Notes under the pieces: generated by a model
The model's database searches: none
The model's input: the letters and a program-made list of their open reading frames with translations, nothing else
What the model was told of the DNA's origin: nothing
Source: Candidatus Aenigmatarchaeota archaeon
GTDB taxonomy: Archaea > Aenigmatarchaeota > Aenigmatarchaeia > QMZP01
Direction of reading: 5' to 3'
Assembly: GCA_030615165.1 (NCBI GenBank)
Contig: JAUWZW010000002.1
Coordinates: 1-40,312 of the forward strand
DNA length: 40,312 nt
In this document: one piece after another, positions 1-8,373 of the stretch
Numbering within the stretch: position 1 is the first letter of the stretch
Layout of the letters: every line of letters starts with the position of its first letter
Translations under genes and position numbers: made by a program

Positions 1-500
1 AATACGGAAGAAAATCCTTTTATATTTTCAGCAAAATAGCAAGAATGCTCAGGATGAGGGGCAGGATTTTTAAATTCTTTAAAAAACACATAAAAGAACT
101 CTATGCCTCAGTGGAAGAATTGAGACAGAAACTGGTTCCCACCTTTATAACATCGGTGGTGCTCTGGATTATTGTATTCATCTCGAACCTTATGTTTTTG
201 TTTGCGTTTAATATACATATAAACTTCGTACAAACAATCTTCCTCGTATCAATCATATCACTTCTTCCTTTGGTTCCCATCTACGCTTTTGGAGGCTTCG
301 GGACATTTGAAATAACCATGTCAGCAATCCTAATATTGTTTGGTGTGGCAAAGGAGACCGCCATTATCTCCAGCTTTGGGATTCATATAACCGGCCTGAT
401 TTTCGTTGGAGTATTGGGTGCTGTATGTGCTGTCCTAAACAGATCATCAGTCAACACAGAATCCAATGGAGCAATTAGAACTATACAGGAAGCAAGGTAA
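1..500 (+). CDS. Flippase-like UPF0104/AglD-type membrane protein, C-terminal part (5' end outside window)
   Basis: The reading frame is open from the first bases of the window through the ATG at 45, so this is the C-terminal part of a longer protein and position 45 is probably not its start. A basic stretch (FKFFKKHIKELY) is followed by three or four hydrophobic helices and the motif FGGFGTFEITM. This resembles the FSGLGTRDVTM motif of the complete paralogue at 9723-10676. The family (lysylphosphatidylglycerol-synthase TM region, UPF0104) includes archaeal AglD-like proteins linked to lipid-linked sugar handling in the membrane. A role in surface glycan assembly is inferred from its neighbours. 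The next gene follows after 36 bp on the same strand, so they probably form one transcript. Confidence 0.7.
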   Translation, partial: YGRKSFYIFSKIARMLRMRGRIFKFFKKHIKELYASVEELRQKLVPTFITSVVLWIIVFISNLMFLFAFNIHINFVQTIFLVSIISLLPLVPIYAFGGFGTFEITMSAILILFGVAKETAIISSFGIHITGLIFVGVLGAVCAVLNRSSVNTESNGAIRTIQEAR

Positions 501-536
501 CCAATAAAAACATTGACCTAAAAAATAAAGATAACC

Positions 537-1979
537 ATGAAAGACAAAACCATACTTTGTGTTCTCATCCTGATTTACGTATCCTTGTTTATAACCTTTT
601 ATCCACCTTTCTATACAACTCGGGATGAGAGCAACTTCATAAGATTGGCTTTCTTTTTCAGGGAGGGTAAAATCTTTGTAACAGATTCCCAATACCAGTT
701 GAGTTTTGGTAGATTTGAAGGCGCTTATTACCCATACTTCATAGGCCAATCCATAATGTTGCTGCCTTTTACCTTTTTAGGATGGAACGCGGCCTTCCTT
801 TTGGGAATGGTTCTCCACATAATAGCTTCGATTATTTTTTACAGAATAGTAGTCGAGAAACAGAAAAAAAGCATATTCTATATCGCCCTTTTCCTGTTCT
901 TTCCATATTTTATTTATTACAGTACCACCCTTTTCTCAGATTTCTCTGCCGGTGTTTTGGCTCTATTGGCATTCTATTTTTATCTGAGTAAGGATAGAAA
1001 ACAGAACATCCTTTCAGGAGCCCTTTTCGGGTTTGTATGTGTAGTAAAATACACAAACATCCTTATTTTCATACCGTTTTTTGTTTACACCCTTCTCAAA
1101 AACAGGAAGAAATTGCTGTATCTCCTGGCAGGGTTACTTCCATTTGCAGCATTCATACTTGTTTATAACACCCTGATTTTCGGGGGACTCTTTGAAAGCC
1201 CACATGCTGGTATCGAGGTTTTAGGAACTGGTGAATCAAGTGTTACAGCCTTTTCCCCTGCCAACTACTTGGTATATCTCCCATTTATCATCTTCAGATT
1301 ACTCATTATTTATCCCCTGATGTTCTTTGCCCCATTTTTCTACAGGAAGGAGGGCAGATGGGAAATACTGGGCGCATATCTGCTGTTCCTCCTCTTTTTC
1401 GGTGCCAGATTCCAATCAGGCTATGGGTTTGGATTGGGCCCGGCCACCTTAACCAGGTATATTTTGCCTGTTATGCCACTCATTCTACTAACATACAGCG
1501 ATTTTGTAGGCAGGATTATTGAGAAAGCAAAACCGATTAAAAAAATATTTAAGCCAGCAGCTGTATTAGTTTCTATTGTTTTGATTGCTGGAAGCCTTGT
1601 GATATTGAGTGGTCAACATCAGTACCTTTCCCAACAATACGATGTGAGTGCTAAAATACATAGCAGCACCTTAAACAACTCCCTGATAATAGGAGAGAGG
1701 GATATCGCCAGATATTTAATGGAACCCTTTGGTATGAGGAGATATCTAGAAACCTACACATACATAGATTTCTCTGAATTTATTGATAATAATACATTTA
1801 TTGTGCACAAAAAATTCCCGGAGGGTGTTGCTACAGGATTTCTGCTGAATTTCTCTAAAACAACAGAAAATCTTATTGCCCAGATGAACGTGACACTGGT
1901 AGAAGAGGAGGATTACCAACCTATAGAAGGTCTAATAAAAAGCAGACCCTTCAAATTGCAAATTTTCAAAGTGGACTAA
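537..1979 (+). CDS. GT-C fold membrane glycosyltransferase (PMT/ArnT, GT39-like)
   Basis: This 480-residue protein has about 10-12 hydrophobic helices. The first external loop follows helix 1 and carries TTRDESNF, matching the acidic Asp-Glu pair that GT-C enzymes use in catalysis. A helix-rich core and a soluble C-terminal tail of about 100 residues follow, as in dolichyl-phosphate-sugar-dependent transferases of the PMT/ArnT group. It would move a sugar from a polyprenyl phosphate donor to a lipid or protein acceptor on the outer face of the membrane. The flippase-like gene lies just upstream on the same strand, and sugar-nucleotide genes surround it. The substrate cannot be read from sequence. 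Confidence 0.7.
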   Translation: MKDKTILCVLILIYVSLFITFYPPFYTTRDESNFIRLAFFFREGKIFVTDSQYQLSFGRFEGAYYPYFIGQSIMLLPFTFLGWNAAFLLGMVLHIIASIIFYRIVVEKQKKSIFYIALFLFFPYFIYYSTTLFSDFSAGVLALLAFYFYLSKDRKQNILSGALFGFVCVVKYTNILIFIPFFVYTLLKNRKKLLYLLAGLLPFAAFILVYNTLIFGGLFESPHAGIEVLGTGESSVTAFSPANYLVYLPFIIFRLLIIYPLMFFAPFFYRKEGRWEILGAYLLFLLFFGARFQSGYGFGLGPATLTRYILPVMPLILLTYSDFVGRIIEKAKPIKKIFKPAAVLVSIVLIAGSLVILSGQHQYLSQQYDVSAKIHSSTLNNSLIIGERDIARYLMEPFGMRRYLETYTYIDFSEFIDNNTFIVHKKFPEGVATGFLLNFSKTTENLIAQMNVTLVEEEDYQPIEGLIKSRPFKLQIFKVD

Positions 1980-1993
1980 AATATCCCAAACCA

Positions 1994-2653
1994 TTAAGGC
2001 AGTTTTTTGGCAATGCAAATAATATTCCTTCCCAACCTTTCAGGAAGGGGATACCAAAGAAGCTGCAATAAATACCCTCTTAGTTTATTAAATACGGGTC
2101 TGGGATGCACACACCACATTTTGATGATTTCGAATTTGTATCTTTTAAGAAATGTATTTAAAGTTTCAGCACAGTACCAATGAGTGTGGTCATGTAGAGA
2201 AACTCCAGAAATTTTATTTAATAACATCCTCTGAAGAAAGAAGACATGCGACTGCGCATTTGGTGTCGTGATTATTAATAAACCACCATTCTTTAAGTGC
2301 TTTCTTATATTCTCGAAACAAACCCCTGGATTATTCAGATGCTCAAGCACTTCATTTACCAAAACAACATCAAATTTTTCTTTTAAATCAAACGGCTTCT
2401 CTACGTTTTGATACTTTACACCAAATCCGAGTTTTTTAAGTTTTTCAATACCTTTTTTATTCAAATCAAGACCAACTATTTTTTTTGCTATTTTACTCGC
2501 TTTTCCATGAATCCAATTAACTCCGCCGTATTCATCAGTTTCCCCCATCCCAACACAACCCAACTCTAAAACCTTTTTATTTTCAAGAACTCCCATTTCG
2601 ATTATGGGGTCTATACGGCTTAAAACGAATTTTAACATAATGATACTTATCAA
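1994..2653 (-). CDS. Class I SAM-dependent methyltransferase (Methyltransf_11/23 type)
   Basis: The 219 residues show the class I fold signatures in order: motif I VLELGCVGMGE (about residues 28-38), an acidic strand end IVGLDLNKKG (about 60), FDVVLVNEVLEHLNN (about 93-107), then GGLLIITTPNAQ. The spacer after motif I is longer than usual (TDEYGGVNWIHGKASKIA). This type is common in polysaccharide and glycolipid clusters, where it methylates sugars or lipids; the substrate here is unknown. An internal ATG seven residues in (MLKFVLS) is an alternative start. It is convergent with the glycosyltransferase gene at 1979, leaving 14 bp between the stops. Confidence 0.75.
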   Translation of the reverse strand: MISIIMLKFVLSRIDPIIEMGVLENKKVLELGCVGMGETDEYGGVNWIHGKASKIAKKIVGLDLNKKGIEKLKKLGFGVKYQNVEKPFDLKEKFDVVLVNEVLEHLNNPGVCFENIRKHLKNGGLLIITTPNAQSHVFFLQRMLLNKISGVSLHDHTHWYCAETLNTFLKRYKFEIIKMWCVHPRPVFNKLRGYLLQLLWYPLPERLGRNIICIAKKLP

Positions 2654-3137
2654 TACTGTATTTAAATTTTACTTATGCGTCGATCATGTTCCAATCTTCA
2701 TCGGCTTCTTATCCCAAACCCTGAAATGCCTGTAATATAGTCACTTATTAGATTTTCATGAATAATTTTTAACTTAGACCTAAATATCTTATGTATACCT
2801 TTTCCAATTATTAGAGTATGATAATGAAAAAATTAAAGGAAACAGCAACAGATGCATTAAATAAAACATATAAGGTTCATAATAAATTGGCTGCTTCTTC
2901 TTGTTCTTCCCCCATTCATCTTCATAATTATTTTCTTTTCCTTTTGCATATGCAGAGTTAAGAACAAAAAAATGGATTTTTTTATTTTATGTTTGGCAAT
3001 GAAAACTGGAATAGAGAATTTTATGATAAATTTAAAATCATTAATAAACACTTCCCCCATTTTTACGAAAGATTTTTTTGTTATATCTTGTTTTCCTCTG
3101 AAATTATTTTTAATTTACAAGTTATCAAGAAATAATT
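2654..3137. other. 484-bp AT-rich stretch without an intact gene
   Basis: The two track ORFs here (2857-3060 minus, 2972-3310 plus) are AT-rich, low-complexity and overlap each other or the aminotransferase gene, so they are not called. The only recognisable content is the flippase scar at about 2700-2790, listed separately. A 45-codon frame at 2824-2961 (beginning MKKLKETATDALNK) starts like a real protein but soon becomes low-complexity; it may be another gene stub. No RNA gene or repeat array is seen. Confidence 0.5.
2700..2795 (-). pseudogene. Deletion scar of a third flippase (UPF0104) gene
   Basis: Read on the minus strand, about 2709-2750 encodes LISDYITGISGFGI, nearly identical to LITDYITGIPGFGLW near the C-terminus of the intact gene at 9723-10676. 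Directly joined to it, 2751-2790 matches the start codon and upstream region of that same gene: both loci share GATTTTCATGAATAA followed by TTTTAACTT and an AT-rich TATA region. The middle of the gene is therefore missing, with the first codons joined to the last ones and a stop four codons after the ATG. It is a relic of a paralogue. Confidence 0.65.
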
Positions 3138-4433
3138 TTATTCAATTTCTCTTAAGACATCATGTAATGCATCACAAACTTTTTGTTGTTTCTCATAACT
3201 TAATTCAGGATACATTGGCAAAGAAAAAACGTTTTTGCAAGATGCTTCTGTATGAGGCAAATCCCCTTCCTTGTATCCTAAATATTTGTAACCATCCATT
3301 ATATGAATAGGCCACTCATAACTAATATTTAATAAAATCCCCCTTTCCTTTAATTTAGCTATAATTTCATCTCTTTTTGGATGATGACAAACATAAACAT
3401 AATATACTTGAGTGTTATTTTCAGCTGTTTTTGGCAAAATAAGAGAGGTATCTGTCAGCAACTTTCCATACCTTCTTGCAATCTCTTGCCTTTTTCTTAT
3501 ATATTCGTCTAAATGAGCAAATTTTTTCAAGAGAATTGCAGCATGAAGCTCGTCAAGTCTTGAATTATAACCAGATTCTATGGAAAAATATTTTCTTCTC
3601 ATGCCATACATTCGCAATCCTTTTATTCTTTCATAAAGAGTTTCATTGTTTGTCACAACCATCCCACCATCCCCAAAAGTTCCTAAAACTTTTGAAGGAT
3701 AAAATGAAAATGTTGCAACATCAGACATAGAACCAGCTTTTCTGCCTTTGTAAGTAGCCCCGTGAGCCTGAGCACAATCCTCAACAATCTTTAGTCCAAA
3801 TTCATCAGCCATTTCTTTAACTTTATCCATATCAACACACTGCCCGTATAAATGAACAGGCAAAATACATTTTGTTTTTTCTGTAATAGCATCTTTTAAT
3901 TTGAAAATATTCATCAAGCAAGTTTCTGGATTAATATCAACAAATTTAGTAGTTGCCCCAGTAGCTGTAATTGCTGCAACAGTTGGAACAGCAGTATTTG
4001 CAACACAAATTACTTCATCCCCGGGCCCAATATCTAAGGCTTTTAAACTTAAGAAAAGAGCATCTGTACCATTTTTGACTCCAATACCATACTTACAACC
4101 ACAATAATTTGAAAACTTATCTTCAAATCTTTTTACGTGGTCACCAAGTATTAAAACCCCAGATTCCAAAACATTTTTAATTGCAGAATGAATTTCATCT
4201 TTTTCTTTTTCATACTCTTCTAAATAACTCCACACCTTTATATCCATTTTTTTTAATATATTAGAATCCCACCCCCGAGGATGATCTGTTTTTTCCCTTT
4301 CTGATTCTATTAATGCTTCATCTGAATTCTTTTGTTGAAGTTGTTCAACTTCCTCTTTGCTTTGCCCAGCCTCAACCAATCCTACTTTATTAACCATATT
4401 TTTCTCATCAATTTTTTCTTTAACTTCTTCCAT
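3138..4433 (-). CDS. DegT/DnrJ/EryC1-family sugar aminotransferase (EvaB/TylB-like)
   Basis: PLP-dependent aminotransferase that installs an amino group on a keto-sugar nucleotide. The Schiff-base lysine is in SFYPSKVLGTFGDGG. Other family motifs are GTDALFLSLKALDIGPGDEV, HLYGQCVDMD, EDCAQAHGA and GYNSRLDELHAAIL. The segment VWSYLEEYEKEKDEI...SGVLILG is typical of the antibiotic-sugar branch (TylB, EvaB). About 62 residues precede the usual family start; this Glu/Lys-rich extension is in frame, and M63 (4247) is a plausible alternative start. The gene begins one base after the stop of the 2,3-dehydratase gene, so the two are translationally linked. With that enzyme the likely substrate is a dTDP-3-keto-2,6-dideoxyhexose (inferred). 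Confidence 0.88.
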   Translation of the reverse strand: MEEVKEKIDEKNMVNKVGLVEAGQSKEEVEQLQQKNSDEALIESEREKTDHPRGWDSNILKKMDIKVWSYLEEYEKEKDEIHSAIKNVLESGVLILGDHVKRFEDKFSNYCGCKYGIGVKNGTDALFLSLKALDIGPGDEVICVANTAVPTVAAITATGATTKFVDINPETCLMNIFKLKDAITEKTKCILPVHLYGQCVDMDKVKEMADEFGLKIVEDCAQAHGATYKGRKAGSMSDVATFSFYPSKVLGTFGDGGMVVTNNETLYERIKGLRMYGMRRKYFSIESGYNSRLDELHAAILLKKFAHLDEYIRKRQEIARRYGKLLTDTSLILPKTAENNTQVYYVYVCHHPKRDEIIAKLKERGILLNISYEWPIHIMDGYKYLGYKEGDLPHTEASCKNVFSLPMYPELSYEKQQKVCDALHDVLREIE

Positions 4434-4434
4434 T

Positions 4435-5931
4435 TTAAATCAAACCCAGACAAGATATTAATCCTCTTGCATCAATATTTAAATAACTGTGTTTCAAAAG
4501 TTCCATTATTTGGCCAAGACTTACCCACATATAATTTTCAGGAATATCTAATGAAGCTGAAGAATCTAATTCTAATATCATATGTTTGTTCTGCGAATGG
4601 AAAAATCTTCCTCCTTCATCAGACTGAATAGTAGAATATCTTATCTGGATTGGAGAAGCATTGATAAATAATTCTAAAAAGGGAGGCCTGTCCTGTTGTT
4701 GCACTCTATACCGTGCATTATTACATGCCACTGTTGGATTAATTTCCACGATATTAAAACTTCCAGGCTCCAGCCTTGCCTGAATCAAAAAATGAATCAC
4801 CCTGTTAATCTTCTTAGTAAGAAAACCAACCAATCCATAAGAAGGTTGTTTAAGTAAAGGTTGTGTCCAGCTTGTAATTTCACGATTGCCTGCCTGAACA
4901 GCTACAGCAATCACTGAAAAAAATTGTTTAGTCTTGTGTTTTATCTCTCTCTCGGTGCGCATCCAATCAGAAACATCTTTTAATGGAATCTCCTCAATTT
5001 TCAATTCATATTTTGACTTCATTTCAGTTAACCAATTAAGTATTTCAGCTAATGGCTTATGCACGTTTTTTTTATCAATTAATGAAATAAGCAAGTCTCT
5101 TTTGAATCCTTCAGAAATATTCTTAAAAAGCTCACTTTGAAGAAAGTTCTCTAGTGACAGAGATTCATACTGTTTCTCTAATTCTTGGCTTATAAAAGGG
5201 ACACATGATAAAACAGATCTAGCATCCATATTCACAAAATTATCTATAAGTAAGAGTTTTTTAATCTGTCCTAGTGTTAGCCAGCAAAAATCATCATATA
5301 TAGAAACATCTTCTTCTACCTCTACAATCATATTCCTATTTCTTTTTTTCAAAAATATTCCTCCATATTCTGTCTGAAGCTGATCAACTAAAATTTTTGA
5401 CCTCATCTTATCAATAAAAAACTCCAAATAAAGAGGCCTTTTTCCTTTATGAACCTGAGTATAATTACTCTTTGTTGCCTGTACTGTAGGAGATAATTGA
5501 ATTATATTTGGATTGCCTGGTTCCATTTTTGCTTGCATAAGAAAATACCTAACTCCATCAAATTTTTTTGTTATGATCCCAAGAATTCCAATCTCTGGCT
5601 GATCAATAATTGGCTGATCCCATTTATCTATTGCCCCAAAATTTGTAGACACTCTTATTCCTTTAATCTTAAAGAATTTTCCAGATTCATGGATAAGATT
5701 TTGTGTTTCATTCTCAAAATACCACTTATCTAATTTATCAAAAGGAATTTGCTTTACTATAAATCGATTTGCTTTTTTTCTGGATTCAAACCACAACATA
5801 AATTTTTCTAATGTTTGAAACTGGTTTTTTTCTGTAAGTGCAGACCTAAGAAAACCGTTCTCTTTAGACTCTTCAGAATAATCCTTTAAAAATTCCTGCC
5901 TTCCTTTTATTTTCCCTTTTTGAAAGTTCAT
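4435..5931 (-). CDS. NDP-hexose 2,3-dehydratase (EvaA/TylX3 family)
   Basis: Removes the C2 hydroxyl of dTDP-4-keto-6-deoxyglucose, opening the 2,6-dideoxysugar pathway. At 498 residues it has the usual family size and two homologous halves. The first half carries WDQPIIDQPEIGILGIITKK and EPGNPNIIQLSPTVQATKSN. The second carries WTQPLLKQPSYGLVGFLTKK and EPGSFNIVEINPTVACNNAR. This tandem repeat with EPG...PTV is diagnostic of the family (PF03559). A GGAG lies about nine bases before the ATG, with an AT-rich TATA region behind it. The gene diverges from the C-methyltransferase gene and heads an operon with the aminotransferase. It is visibly more AT-rich than the flanking housekeeping genes, suggesting acquisition by transfer. 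Confidence 0.92.
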   Translation of the reverse strand: MNFQKGKIKGRQEFLKDYSEESKENGFLRSALTEKNQFQTLEKFMLWFESRKKANRFIVKQIPFDKLDKWYFENETQNLIHESGKFFKIKGIRVSTNFGAIDKWDQPIIDQPEIGILGIITKKFDGVRYFLMQAKMEPGNPNIIQLSPTVQATKSNYTQVHKGKRPLYLEFFIDKMRSKILVDQLQTEYGGIFLKKRNRNMIVEVEEDVSIYDDFCWLTLGQIKKLLLIDNFVNMDARSVLSCVPFISQELEKQYESLSLENFLQSELFKNISEGFKRDLLISLIDKKNVHKPLAEILNWLTEMKSKYELKIEEIPLKDVSDWMRTEREIKHKTKQFFSVIAVAVQAGNREITSWTQPLLKQPSYGLVGFLTKKINRVIHFLIQARLEPGSFNIVEINPTVACNNARYRVQQQDRPPFLELFINASPIQIRYSTIQSDEGGRFFHSQNKHMILELDSSASLDIPENYMWVSLGQIMELLKHSYLNIDARGLISCLGLI

Positions 5932-6018
5932 CTATTTAAACTCCAAATATTTTATTAATAAATATTTATATTGTTTAATAACAATAAACTATTTAAAAGA
6001 ATTTTAAGATCCTTTCTT
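5932..6018. promoter_or_regulatory. Divergent promoter region for the deoxysugar genes
   Basis: The 87 bases between the dehydratase start and the preferred methyltransferase start are almost entirely A and T. TATTTAAA at 5990-5997 is centred about 26 bp before the ATG at 6019, the archaeal TATA spacing for a leaderless transcript. On the other strand AATAAAATATTT lies 17-30 bp before the dehydratase ATG. Both halves of the sugar pathway could thus be controlled from one site. Confidence 0.55.
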
Positions 6019-7752
6019 ATGAACAGTTTTAGAATAGAAAAAGAAAAAAAAAGGTGCAAAGTTTGTAGAGCTAATGCTCTAATAGAATTTATTTCTTTTG
6101 GCCAGATGCCTGTAACAGGTGCTTATTTGAAAAAAGAAGACTTAGACAAGCCAGAATACACTTATAACATGACTGTTGGATTTTGTGAAAATTGTAAGAT
6201 GGTGCAGCTTATTGAAGTAGTTCCTTATGAAAAATATATTATTTCAGATGGGAAAGGTAAAACTAATTATGCATTCTACTCATCGACCTCTGAATTTATG
6301 CAGCAGCATTTTGCTGAACTTGCAAAAGAAGTTGAAGAAAGATTTTTGGATTCTATTAATCCAAGAGTTGTAGAAATAGGAAGTAATGATGGGATTATGC
6401 TTAAAGTATTTAAAGAGAGAAGCAATGTAATAGGTATTGAACCCTCTACAAATGTTGCGGAGGTTGCACAAAAACAAGGAATAAAAACAATAACTGAATT
6501 TTTTACTGAAGCACTCGCAAGAAAGCTTGTTGATGAGAAAGAAAAGTTTAGGGTCGTTCTTTCTACAAATGTCACATTAAACATAATTGATATTAATGAT
6601 TTTATGAGGGGAGTGAAAACACTTCTCGACGATAAAGGAGTATTTATTACAGAAGACCCACATATATTAGGCATCTTAGAAAAAAACTCTTATGACCAGA
6701 TATATGAGGAACATATATGGTATTTCTCTCTTACTTCTTTATCAAATTTATACGAAATGCATAGCATGGAAATATTCGATGCAGAAAAACAATGGGTTCA
6801 TGGCGGCTCTATGAGAGTTTATGCTTGTAAAAAAGGGGCTTATGAAAAAACAGATAGATTAAAGAGGTACCTTAAGATTGAAGAAGAAATGAAAATAGGT
6901 TCTTTAGAGATTTATTCTCAGTTTGCTAACAATGTGGAAGAAAACAAACAAAAGCTCATATCTCTTTTGAAAGATTTGAAAGCTCAAGGAAAAAAGATTG
7001 TCGGCTATGCTGCTTCTTGCAAGAGTAGTACTGTTATGAATTATTGCGGCATTGGAACAAAAATCCTAGACTATATTTCTGATTCTACTCCATTCAAACA
7101 AGGATTATATACTCCTGGAAAACATATACCAATACTCTCACCAGATGTTTTTCACAATGATAAGGATATAGATTATGCATTTTTATTTATTTGGAATCAT
7201 GCTAAAGAAGTTATAGAAAAAGAACAGGAATTTTTAAGGAGAGGTGGAAAATTCATAACCCACTTACCTACAGCAAGAATCATAAGTCCAGAAGAATTTA
7301 TTTCTGATGAAGAAAAAAAAATTGAAATTAAAAATCTAAAAGTTTTCCATGAGGGAGCAGAAGGGCATTTATTTGAAACCTTAAGAAGCGACGATGGGAT
7401 ATTCGACGGAGTCTTTGGGCAAAATTTTGTTTCATTTGTAAATCCAGGAATAATAAAAGGTTTTCACAGACATAAAAGTCTCACCGAATATACCACCTGC
7501 ATAAAAGGAAATATTCTTTATGTTTTAGTAAAAGAAGTAATTGGGGGGCAGCCAATTATAAAAAAGATAAAAATGGGAGAAGATAATATGATTATGATTA
7601 AAACCCCTCCTGGATTTTGGCACGGATATGTTCCTTTAGGAAACCAGGAAGCAGTTGTTTTATACACAATGGACAAACCATATGATCCAAATAATATCGA
7701 CCAAGAAGACAAAGACCCACACGCATTTGGTGATATTTGGAAACTCGATTAA
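6019..7752 (+). CDS. Sugar C-methyltransferase fused to an RmlC-like dTDP-sugar epimerase (EvaC-EvaD-like fusion)
   Basis: The first about 410 residues are a TylC3/EvaC-type sugar C-methyltransferase. In order: a zinc-binding start (CKVC...CENC), a SAM motif VVEIGSNDGIML, the segment EHIWYFSLTSL, and a C-terminal domain with GYAASCKSSTVMNYCG and ISDSTPFKQG. The last about 140 residues form a cupin of the RmlC/epimerase type: NPGIIKGFHRHKS, PPGFWHGYVP and the ending YDPNNIDQEDKDP. In antibiotic clusters these are separate enzymes for 3-C-methylation and C5 epimerisation of the same sugar. The start is set at 6019 rather than the track's 5971 because TATTTAAA lies 26 bp before it and the family sequence begins there; the longer version adds 16 residues. 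Confidence 0.88.
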   Translation: MNSFRIEKEKKRCKVCRANALIEFISFGQMPVTGAYLKKEDLDKPEYTYNMTVGFCENCKMVQLIEVVPYEKYIISDGKGKTNYAFYSSTSEFMQQHFAELAKEVEERFLDSINPRVVEIGSNDGIMLKVFKERSNVIGIEPSTNVAEVAQKQGIKTITEFFTEALARKLVDEKEKFRVVLSTNVTLNIIDINDFMRGVKTLLDDKGVFITEDPHILGILEKNSYDQIYEEHIWYFSLTSLSNLYEMHSMEIFDAEKQWVHGGSMRVYACKKGAYEKTDRLKRYLKIEEEMKIGSLEIYSQFANNVEENKQKLISLLKDLKAQGKKIVGYAASCKSSTVMNYCGIGTKILDYISDSTPFKQGLYTPGKHIPILSPDVFHNDKDIDYAFLFIWNHAKEVIEKEQEFLRRGGKFITHLPTARIISPEEFISDEEKKIEIKNLKVFHEGAEGHLFETLRSDDGIFDGVFGQNFVSFVNPGIIKGFHRHKSLTEYTTCIKGNILYVLVKEVIGGQPIIKKIKMGEDNMIMIKTPPGFWHGYVPLGNQEAVVLYTMDKPYDPNNIDQEDKDPHAFGDIWKLD

Positions 7753-7760
7753 TATTTCGA

Positions 7761-8331
7761 TTAAATAATCTTCTTATAAAACTCAACAGTTTTTTCAATC
7801 ATTTCTGGAGTTGGAATTTTCTCAATCTCAAATCCCAATCTATCTTTAACAACTCTCTGAAGCTTTTCCAACACTTCCTTAAAACTTCTGCCTTCACCAG
7901 AACCAATAACATAATACTCTCCTTTTTTTTCAGATAAAGCAGCATATACACATGTCTTGTTAATACACTCAATTGACAAAAGTAAAGGTATATTTAATTT
8001 TCTTTTAATTAAATGCCCTATTACCCTTGGCAAGACACCATTTTGGGCATGAATCAAATCAATTTTATTCTTTTTTACCAACCCAATTGCTTTTCTGTAA
8101 AATAGGAGATACTCAAATTTATGTAATCCATGATGTCCAAAAACAGGCGTCCTAAAAATTTTAATATTAAATTCCTTCTCTTCTTTAAACCTTTGGCGAG
8201 TGGGGGGTAAAGACAAAAATATTATGTCCCTGCTTATTCAATTCTTTTAATAAACCAGAACAATAAATTTCTCTACCACCACCCCCTTTCACATTCAGGG
8301 AAAAAGTATGTGTGATGTAAAAAATATTCAT
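7761..8331 (-). pseudogene. Chimeric gene relic: GT4 glycosyltransferase N-terminus joined to an SDR epimerase C-terminus
   Basis: From ATG 8331 the frame encodes MNIFYITHTFSLNVKGGGG and continues as a typical GT4 N-terminal domain to about 8215. There a run of six C residues shifts the frame into the track ORF, which continues the same domain (VKKNKIDLIHAQNGVLPRVI). Near 7950 the similarity switches to an SDR epimerase tail: EYYVIGSGEGRSFKEVL parallels KYYLIGTGRGISFKDMV in the intact gene at 8374-9381. Neither domain is complete, so neither function can survive. The frameshift could be a sequencing error, but the domain switch could not. Confidence 0.75.
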
Positions 8332-8373
8332 CTTTAATCACCACTTAATTATATTAAAAGTTTTTTATAATCA

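Noticed and set aside
2972-3310. 112-aa plus-strand ORF before and inside the aminotransferase gene
   Set aside because: Its last part is antisense to a strongly conserved enzyme and its first part is AT-rich noise; no motif or ribosome-binding site.
7737-7937. 66-aa plus-strand ORF after the methyltransferase fusion
   Set aside because: It overlaps the relic gene on the other strand and is rich in Phe/Asn/Leu with no recognisable pattern.
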